Source of the DNA: Helicobacteraceae bacterium UBA6016
GTDB taxonomy: Bacteria; Campylobacterota; Campylobacteria; Campylobacterales; UBA6016
Length of the DNA: 9,625 nt
Assembly (NCBI GenBank): GCA_002428055.1
Contig: DIZY01000110.1
Coordinates: 1 to 9,625, forward strand
Direction: 5' to 3'
The notes below the pieces were generated by a model. The model was not told the DNA's origin, did no database searches, and worked only from the letters and a program-made list of their open reading frames with translations. Of the stretch, positions 5,103 to 9,625 are shown piece by piece (positions within the stretch are counted from its first letter, which is position 1; each line of letters begins with the position of its first letter). Position numbers and translations under genes: made by a program.

Positions 5103-5942
5103 ATGGCAATAAAAACCTATAAACCATATACCCCTAGTCGAAGGTCTATGTCAAACCTGGATAGTAGCGATATAACTTCAAAACCAAAAGTTAGAGGTCT
5201 CCTACTAAGAATTTCGGCAAAAGCGGGTAGAAACAACCAAGGTAGAATCACTTCTAGACATAAAGAAGCTGGTGCTAAAAAACTTTATAGAATCATAGAT
5301 TTTAAAAGAAACAAATTTGATATTCAAGGCGTTGTTGCGTCTATCGAGTATGATCCATACAGAAACTGCCGTATCGCTCTAATCAACTATGTTGACGGAG
5401 AAAAAAGATACATTCTTCAACCAAGTGGAATGAAAGTCGGCGATAAGGTAATGGCTGCAGAGGCTGGACTAGACATCGTAGCGGGTAACGCTATGAAACT
5501 AAAAAGCATTCCTGTCGGTACCGTAATACACAATATTGAGCTAAAACCGGGCAAAGGTGGCCAAATGGCTAGATCTGCTGGTAACTACGCTCAACTAATG
5601 GGTAGAGAAGGTAAATATACGATTCTTAGACTTCCAAGCACGGAAGTTAGATATGTATTGTCTGAGTGTATAGCAACTATCGGTACTGTTGGAAATGAAG
5701 ATTTCTCAAACATCAGTATAGGTAAAGCAGGTCGTGCAAGACACATGGGTATTAGACCACAAACCAGAGGTTCTGCGATGAACCCTATCGATCACCCGCA
5801 CGGTGGTGGTGAAGGTAAATCAAACGGACACAGACACCCGGTATCTCCGTGGGGTCAAAAGTGTAAAGGTCTGAAAACTAGAAAACCTAATAAGCAATCA
5901 AACAAATACATTATCTCAAAAAGAAAAAAAGGCGTGAGGTAA
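5103..5942 (+). CDS. rplB: 50S ribosomal protein L2
   Basis: This 279-residue protein is needed for subunit joining and contributes to the peptidyl transferase region of 23S rRNA. It has the N-terminal OB-like domain, the SH3-like middle (IPVGTVIHNIELKPGKGGQ, about 136-154) and the C-terminal AMNPIDHPHGGGEGKS (225-240). There His231 most likely corresponds to the functionally important His229 of E. coli. The basic C-terminal tail (LKTRKPNKQSNKYIISKRKK) reaches into rRNA. AAGGA (5092-5096) is 6 nt upstream of the ATG, overlapping the rplW stop. Length is a few residues above E. coli. Secure. Confidence 0.98.
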   Translation: MAIKTYKPYTPSRRSMSNLDSSDITSKPKVRGLLLRISAKAGRNNQGRITSRHKEAGAKKLYRIIDFKRNKFDIQGVVASIEYDPYRNCRIALINYVDGEKRYILQPSGMKVGDKVMAAEAGLDIVAGNAMKLKSIPVGTVIHNIELKPGKGGQMARSAGNYAQLMGREGKYTILRLPSTEVRYVLSECIATIGTVGNEDFSNISIGKAGRARHMGIRPQTRGSAMNPIDHPHGGGEGKSNGHRHPVSPWGQKCKGLKTRKPNKQSNKYIISKRKKGVR

Positions 5943-5946
5943 GATA

Positions 5947-6228
5947 ATGGCAAGATCAGTAAAAAAAGGCCCATTTATCGATGACCATCTACAAAAGAAG
6001 GTTACGAAAGCTAAGGCTGAAAATTCAAACAAACCAATTAAAACTTGGTCAAGAAGAAGTATGGTATCTCCTGAGATGATAGGCCTTACTTTCAATGTTC
6101 ACAACGGCAGACAATTTGTACCTGTGCATATCTCTGAAGCGCATGTAGGTTACAAACTTGGCGAGTTCGCCCCTACGAGAACCTTCAAAGGTCACAAGGG
6201 CTCCGTTCAAAAGAAAATAGGTAAGTAA
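5947..6228 (+). CDS. rpsS: 30S ribosomal protein S19
   Basis: The 93-residue protein sits in the 30S head, contacts S13 and helps bind tRNA and the 50S bridge. Diagnostic segments are the N-terminal ARSVKKGPF, IKTWSRRSMVSPEMIG (31-46) and HISEAHVGYKLGEFAPTRTF (62-81). It begins 4 nt after rplB with a GAGGT Shine-Dalgarno inside the rplB end. Full length with no oddities. Confidence 0.97.
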   Translation: MARSVKKGPFIDDHLQKKVTKAKAENSNKPIKTWSRRSMVSPEMIGLTFNVHNGRQFVPVHISEAHVGYKLGEFAPTRTFKGHKGSVQKKIGK

Positions 6229-6238
6229 GGAGGAAATG

Positions 6239-6565
6239 ATGAGCAAAACAGCACTTAAATTTATCAGACTTTCCCCTACGAAAGCTAGACTAATCGCAAG
6301 AGAAGTCCAAGGTATGAATGCAGAGGCAGCAATCGCCGCTCTTGACTTTATGCCGAACAAAGGCGCCAAATTTATTTCAAAAGCTATCGCGACTGCAGTT
6401 GCTAACGGTAATTTTGAAGCAAATGAGGTAACGGTACTGTCTTGTAGAGTAGATGCGGGTCCTGTTCTAAAGAGATTTACTCCTAGAGCAAGAGGTAGAG
6501 CTACGCCTATCAGAAAACCGACAGCGCATATTTTTGTCGAAGTAACAGAAGCGAAGGGTAAGTAA
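6239..6565 (+). CDS. rplV: 50S ribosomal protein L22
   Basis: L22 touches all domains of 23S rRNA and, with L4, lines the narrowest part of the peptide tunnel. The N-terminal KFIRLSPTKARLIAREVQG and the tunnel beta-hairpin (about 73-98, AGPVLKRFTPRARGRATPIR) are present. Two ATGs stand in tandem at 6236 and 6239. The perfect AAGGAGG (6227-6233), which overlaps the rpsS stop, is 5 nt from the second but only 2 nt from the first, so I choose 6239 (108 residues, MSKTALKF). The tunnel hairpin has no insertion or deletion of the type associated with macrolide resistance. Confidence 0.96.
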   Translation: MSKTALKFIRLSPTKARLIAREVQGMNAEAAIAALDFMPNKGAKFISKAIATAVANGNFEANEVTVLSCRVDAGPVLKRFTPRARGRATPIRKPTAHIFVEVTEAKGK

Positions 6566-6566
6566 T

Positions 6567-7283
6567 ATGGGTCAAAAAGTAAATCCTATCGGGCTTAGAC
6601 TTGGTATCAATACAGGATGGAGATCAAGATGGTTTCCTTCAATCAAAGAGATGCCGGGCAATATAGCCGAAGATTATAAAATCAGAAAGTATCTAAAACA
6701 AAAACTTTACTTTTCAGGTGTTTCCGACATTATTATCGAAAGAACAGCAAAAAAAGTAAAAGTAACGGTTGTTTCCGCTAGACCCGGTATCATTATCGGC
6801 AAAAAAGGTGCGGAAATCGAGAAGCTGAAAGTTGACATCTCTAAGATGACTAACAAAGAGGTTCTTATCAACATAAAAGAAGAGAAAAAACCTCAAACTT
6901 CAGCAGTTCTTTGCGCTGAAAATGTAGCTACTCAACTTGAAAAAAGGGTTGCATTTAGAAGGGCGATGAAAAAAGTTATGCAAGCTGCTCTAAAATCTGG
7001 CGCTAAGGGAATCAAAGTAATGGTTGCCGGAAGACTAGGCGGAGCTGAAATGGCTAGAACCGAGTGGTATCTTGAGGGAAGAGTTCCTCTTCATACTATA
7101 AGAGCAAATATCGACTACGGTACGGCTGAAGCACATACTACTTACGGGATCATCGGCGTAAAAGTATGGATATTCAAAGGTGAGGTACTTAAAAAAGGCG
7201 CTAAAGGCGAAGGACAAGAAGAGTCTGCTGAAGCCGCTGAAGATACTAAACCGAGAAGAAGACCAGCAAGAAGAGGGCAATAA
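6567..7283 (+). CDS. rpsC: 30S ribosomal protein S3
   Basis: A 238-residue protein at the mRNA entry tunnel of the 30S subunit. It has a type II KH domain with the GIIIGKKG loop (residues 74-81). Arg131, Arg132 and Lys135 match the residues reported to support mRNA helicase activity in E. coli S3. The C-terminal domain holds GRLGGAEMARTEWYLEGRVP, then AHTTYGIIGVKVWIFKGE. The last 30 residues form an Ala/Glu patch followed by an Arg/Pro-rich end (KPRRRPARRGQ), a variable tail. It starts 1 nt after rplV with AAGGG (6554-6558) 8 nt upstream. Confidence 0.98.
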   Translation: MGQKVNPIGLRLGINTGWRSRWFPSIKEMPGNIAEDYKIRKYLKQKLYFSGVSDIIIERTAKKVKVTVVSARPGIIIGKKGAEIEKLKVDISKMTNKEVLINIKEEKKPQTSAVLCAENVATQLEKRVAFRRAMKKVMQAALKSGAKGIKVMVAGRLGGAEMARTEWYLEGRVPLHTIRANIDYGTAEAHTTYGIIGVKVWIFKGEVLKKGAKGEGQEESAEAAEDTKPRRRPARRGQ

Positions 7284-7285
7284 TC

Positions 7286-7711
7286 ATGTTGATGCCAAAA
7301 CGAACTAAATACAGAAAACAAATGAAAGGCCGAAACAGAGGTAAAACTTATGTCGGTTGTAACCTTGCTTTCGGAAGCATCGGCTTAAAAGCCGTTGAGG
7401 CCGGAAGAATCAACTCTAGACAAATAGAAGCCGGAAGGATTGCTATTACTAGAAATGTTAAAAGAACTGGTAAGCTCTGGATAAGAGTATTCCCGGATAA
7501 GCCGCTTACTGCTAAGCCACTTGAAACAAGGATGGGTAAAGGTAAAGGCTCTGTTGAAGAATGGGTTATGAATATTCACCCGGGAAGAATCATTTTTGAG
7601 ATGACCGGTGTTGAGGAATCTCTTGCAAAAGAGTCTTTGACAAGAGCAATGCACAAACTCCCTTTCAAAACGAAAATCGTTACTATAGAGAGTGAAAATG
7701 AAGTATACTGA
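7286..7711 (+). CDS. rplP: 50S ribosomal protein L16
   Basis: A 141-residue protein that helps shape the A-site for aminoacyl-tRNA and is needed late in 50S assembly. Recognised by the MLMPKRTKYRKQMKGRNRGK start and by TRMGKGKGSVEEWV around residues 81-94, where Arg82 matches the arginine hydroxylated by RoxA (YcfD) in E. coli (modification here unknown). It begins 2 nt after rpsC. Its 3' end overlaps rpmC by 14 nt. Confidence 0.97.
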   Translation: MLMPKRTKYRKQMKGRNRGKTYVGCNLAFGSIGLKAVEAGRINSRQIEAGRIAITRNVKRTGKLWIRVFPDKPLTAKPLETRMGKGKGSVEEWVMNIHPGRIIFEMTGVEESLAKESLTRAMHKLPFKTKIVTIESENEVY

Positions 7712-7889
7712 TATAAGCTCAAAAACGCTTGAAGAGCTAAAAGCGCTTTTGAAAGAAAAAAAAGTTTCCCTTTTTGAGCTCAAAATGAAATTAAAAACTA
7801 TGCAGCTTACAAATCCAAACGAGATTAGAGCGGCAAAAAAAGATATCGCTAGAATCCAGACGGCGATTAGCGCCCAAGTCGCAGAGTAA
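7698..7889 (+). CDS. rpmC: 50S ribosomal protein L29
   Basis: This 63-residue, two-helix protein lies near the tunnel exit beside L23. Recognised by LEELKALLKEKKVSLFELKM and MQLTNPNEIRAAKKDIARI. An in-frame GTG at 7692 would add MK before the ATG at 7698. I prefer ATG because it gives the usual MKYTD-type start, though the Shine-Dalgarno (AGAGAG near 7687) is weak for both. The start lies inside the end of rplP (14-nt overlap), so translation is probably coupled to L16. Confidence 0.94.
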   Translation: MKYTDISSKTLEELKALLKEKKVSLFELKMKLKTMQLTNPNEIRAAKKDIARIQTAISAQVAE

Positions 7890-7899
7890 GGAATAAGTT

Positions 7900-8157
7900 A
7901 TGAACAGCCATAAAAGAGAAATTCAAGGTGTCGTAGTTCAAAAGTCTGGGGACAAGACTTATTCTATTCTTGTCGAAAGAAAAATGATGCACCCAAGATA
8001 CCACAAATTCGTGAAAAGACACAAAAAATATCTTATTCACGATGAGAGCAACGGACTAAATATAGGCGATTTTGTATCTGCATTAGAGTGCAGACCGCTT
8101 TCTAAAACAAAATCATTTAGGCTTAATGCAGTTTTGAAAGCAGGAGCTGAGATATGA
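7900..8157 (+). CDS. rpsQ: 30S ribosomal protein S17
   Basis: An 85-residue OB-fold protein that binds the 5' domain of 16S rRNA early in assembly. Typical features are the REIQGVVVQKSGDKT strand, ERKMMHPRYHKFVKRHKKYL (26-45) and the ECRPLSKTKSFRL segment. An AAGGA Shine-Dalgarno (7888-7892) overlaps the rpmC stop. Its stop overlaps the rplN start as ATGA. In E. coli this is the last gene of the S10 operon, but here there is no gap before the next gene. Confidence 0.97.
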   Translation: MNSHKREIQGVVVQKSGDKTYSILVERKMMHPRYHKFVKRHKKYLIHDESNGLNIGDFVSALECRPLSKTKSFRLNAVLKAGAEI

Positions 8158-8522
8158 TCCAAAGTTTTACAAGAATGAATGTCGCTGACAACAGCGGCGC
8201 AAAAGAACTTATGTGTATCAAAGTTTTGGGTGGCTCAAAAAGAAGATATGCGACTGTTGGCGACATCATCGTAGCATCTGTTAAAAAAGCTATTCCAAAC
8301 GGTAAAGTAAAAAAAGGTCAAGTGGTTAAAGCGGTTATCGTTAGAACTAGAAAAGAACTTCAAAGAGATAACGGAAGTCTTATCAGATTCGACGATAATG
8401 CTGCAGTTATTCTTGACAATAAAAGAGAGCCAGTCGGAACAAGGATTTTTGGTCCTGTTGGCAGAGAAATCAGATATGCGAACTTTATGAAAATAGTTTC
8501 GCTTGCGCCGGAGGTTCTATAA
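8154..8522 (+). CDS. rplN: 50S ribosomal protein L14
   Basis: The 122-residue protein forms bridges with 16S rRNA at the subunit interface and is the docking site of the silencing factor RsfS in other bacteria. Present are NVADNSGAKELMCIKVLGG (9-27), KKGQVVKAVIVRTRKE and the C-terminal GTRIFGPVGREIR. It overlaps rpsQ by 4 nt and rplX by 1 nt (TAATG). GGAG (8144-8147) precedes the start. It marks the position where the separate spc operon begins in E. coli. Confidence 0.98.
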   Translation: MIQSFTRMNVADNSGAKELMCIKVLGGSKRRYATVGDIIVASVKKAIPNGKVKKGQVVKAVIVRTRKELQRDNGSLIRFDDNAAVILDNKREPVGTRIFGPVGREIRYANFMKIVSLAPEVL

Positions 8523-8755
8523 TGACTAAGCTAAAAATCAAAAAAGGCGACATGGTAGAAATCATCGCCGGTGACGATAAAGGCAAAAAAGCAAAAGTTT
8601 TGGCCGTATTTCCTAAGACTTCACAAGTGTTAGTCGAGGGTTGCAAACTTGCTAAAAAAGCGGTTAAGCCAAGCGAACAAAATCAAAACGGCGGTTTTCA
8701 GAATATCGAGATGCCTATACACATTTCTAATGTTCGAATAGCCGAGGGAGCGTAA
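8522..8755 (+). CDS. rplX: 50S ribosomal protein L24
   Basis: A 77-residue assembly initiator protein near the tunnel exit. The KOW motif is KKGDMVEIIAGDDKGKKAKV (residues 7-26). It is shorter than the 104-residue E. coli protein, ending after the ISNVRIAEGA segment. From memory such short forms are usual in Campylobacterota, so I read it as complete. GGAGG (8510-8514) sits 7 nt before the ATG, which overlaps the rplN stop by one base. Confidence 0.96.
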   Translation: MTKLKIKKGDMVEIIAGDDKGKKAKVLAVFPKTSQVLVEGCKLAKKAVKPSEQNQNGGFQNIEMPIHISNVRIAEGA

Positions 8756-8757
8756 CG

Positions 8758-9309
8758 ATGGCACTAAAAGAATACTATTTACAAAATGTAAAAGAGAAAC
8801 TTGTTAGCGAGTTTGACATCAAAAATGCGATGTTAACCCCAAAACTAGAAAAAGTTACTATATCTGTTGGTTGCGGAGAAGGGTCGAAAGATGCAAAACT
8901 TCTTCAAAACATCGCTGATACTATTTCTATGATCTCTGGTCAAAAAGCTGTTATTACAACTGCTAAAAAATCAGTATCAGGTTTCAAACTTAGAGAAGGT
9001 ATGAATGTCGGTGTTAAAGTTACCCTTAGGGGAGCTAGTATGTATAACTTCCTTGAGAAGCTTATATCTATGTCTTTGCCGAAAGTAAAAGACTTCAAAG
9101 GTCTTTCGAGAACAGGTTTTGACGGAAGAGGAAACTATAGCTTCGGTCTATCCGAGCAGCTTATATTCCCTGAAGTTAAATATGACAACATCGTAAAAAT
9201 TCACGGAATGAACATCAGCATCTCTACATCTACCGACAGCGATAAGATGGCCTTCAGACTGCTAGAGCTTATGGGAATTCCATTTGCAAAAGGAAAAGTT
9301 AATGGCTAA
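8758..9309 (+). CDS. rplE: 50S ribosomal protein L5
   Basis: This 183-residue protein binds 5S rRNA with L18 in the central protuberance and contacts P-site tRNA and S13. Diagnostic parts are KLEKVTISVGCGEGSKDAKL (29-48), the KSVSGFKLREGMNVGVKVTL stretch (71-90) and FPEVKYDNIVKIHGMNISI. It starts 2 nt after rplX with GAGGGAG upstream. Its last 8 nt overlap rpsN. I could not see an obvious S8-type regulatory stem at its start, though E. coli has one there. Confidence 0.97.
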   Translation: MALKEYYLQNVKEKLVSEFDIKNAMLTPKLEKVTISVGCGEGSKDAKLLQNIADTISMISGQKAVITTAKKSVSGFKLREGMNVGVKVTLRGASMYNFLEKLISMSLPKVKDFKGLSRTGFDGRGNYSFGLSEQLIFPEVKYDNIVKIHGMNISISTSTDSDKMAFRLLELMGIPFAKGKVNG

Positions 9310-9487
9310 GAAATCGATGATCGCAAAATGCGCAAGAGAGCCGAAGTTCAAAGTAAGAGCATACACGAGATGTTCTATTTGCGGCAGACCGCACTCTGTT
9401 TATAAAGACTTTGGTCTATGCAGAGTATGCCTTAGAAAAATGGCTAACGAGGGTTTAATCCCCGGCCTTAAAAAATCAAGCTGGTAG
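9302..9487 (+). CDS. rpsZ: 30S ribosomal protein S14, zinc-binding type Z
   Basis: A 61-residue short S14 of the zinc-binding (C+) class. Cys24-x2-Cys27 and Cys40-x2-Cys43 form the metal site in the 30S head. The longer, cysteine-free form (about 101 residues in E. coli, gene rpsN) is replaced here; rpsN is also used as the name for this form. AAGGA (9290-9294) lies 7 nt before the ATG. An in-frame TTG further upstream (9284) has no good site and would add residues not usual for the family. It overlaps rplE by 8 nt and ends in TAG. Confidence 0.96.
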   Translation: MAKKSMIAKCAREPKFKVRAYTRCSICGRPHSVYKDFGLCRVCLRKMANEGLIPGLKKSSW

Positions 9488-9497
9488 GAGGTAAGAC

Positions 9498-9625
9498 ATG
9501 AATGATATTATAGCTGACACGCTGACTAGAATCAGAAATGCCTCTATGAGAAGAATAGAAGTAACGCATGTTTTGTATTCAAAAATCGTAGAGTCTATTC
9601 TGAAAATTTTTCAAGAAAAAGGTTA
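9498..9625 (+). CDS. rpsH: 30S ribosomal protein S8, 5' part
   Basis: The first 42 codons of S8 are present and the gene runs off the window. MNDIIADTLTRIRNAS and the following helix (SKIVESILKIFQEKGY) are the conserved N-terminal domain that binds 16S rRNA helix 21. GGAGG (9487-9491) lies 6 nt before the ATG. The gap after the rpsN-type gene is 10 nt. S8 is an autogenous regulator of the spc operon in E. coli; not testable here. Confidence 0.95.
   Translation, partial: MNDIIADTLTRIRNASMRRIEVTHVLYSKIVESILKIFQEKG

Noticed and set aside
6049..6369. 106-codon minus-strand ORF across rpsS and rplV
   Set aside because: It is antisense to two unmistakable ribosomal-protein genes, has no ribosome site or recognisable domain, and is a composition shadow. 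The same applies to other antisense ORFs over 3312-7783.
1..9625. CRISPR array, insertion sequence, tRNA or rRNA genes
   Set aside because: I saw no regularly spaced repeats, transposase-like ORF, terminal inverted repeats or RNA-gene signatures in the window.

Overview
The window carries one end of the large ribosomal-protein gene cluster of a bacterium that looks like a member of the Campylobacterota (Epsilonproteobacteria), probably a Sulfurovum/Sulfurimonas-like sulfur oxidiser. This rests on the style of the ribosomal proteins (L3 with a GSIGNREWPGR segment, a short 77-residue L24, a 61-residue zinc-binding S14), the AT-rich codon use and the tight gene packing. Genus is inference; phylum is fairly secure.

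Layout. Positions 1-1464 are a loose, partly decayed plus-strand accessory segment. It holds a small two-helix membrane protein with a zinc ribbon (71-397), a second tiny zinc-ribbon ORF overlapping it in the -1 frame (382-498) with a dnaX-type A_AAA_AAG heptamer at the junction, a frameshifted LprI/DUF1311 remnant (515-800), a Phd-like antitoxin (863-1030) followed by a PIN-like toxin stub of only 19 codons (1020-1079), and a small lipoprotein gene (1072-1464). The antitoxin is preceded by two identical palindromic boxes exactly 20 bp apart.

Positions 1461-3100 hold a minus-strand two-gene operon: a P-loop ATPase of the AAA_14/DUF4143 type, then rnhB (RNase HII). The two overlap by 4 nt, and both use TTG starts. 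The lipoprotein gene and rnhB converge and share the palindrome TTAA as both stop codons.

A 196-bp divergent intergenic region (3101-3296) contains a near-consensus sigma70 promoter (TTGACT-17-TACAAT) for the ribosomal operon, a short leader with a hairpin, and a hairpin placed just before the ATPase Shine-Dalgarno. From 3297 to the window edge run rpsJ-rplC-rplD-rplW-rplB-rpsS-rplV-rpsC-rplP-rpmC-rpsQ-rplN-rplX-rplE-rpsN-rpsH (partial). This is the canonical S10 plus spc order with gaps of 12 nt or less or overlaps at every junction, so it is almost certainly one transcription unit making stoichiometric ribosomal proteins. The ribosomal part is ordinary. The unusual material is the 5' accessory segment (possible recoding site, toxin-antitoxin remnant, operator-like repeats) and the uncharacterised ATPase coupled to rnhB. 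I saw no clear new multi-gene system.
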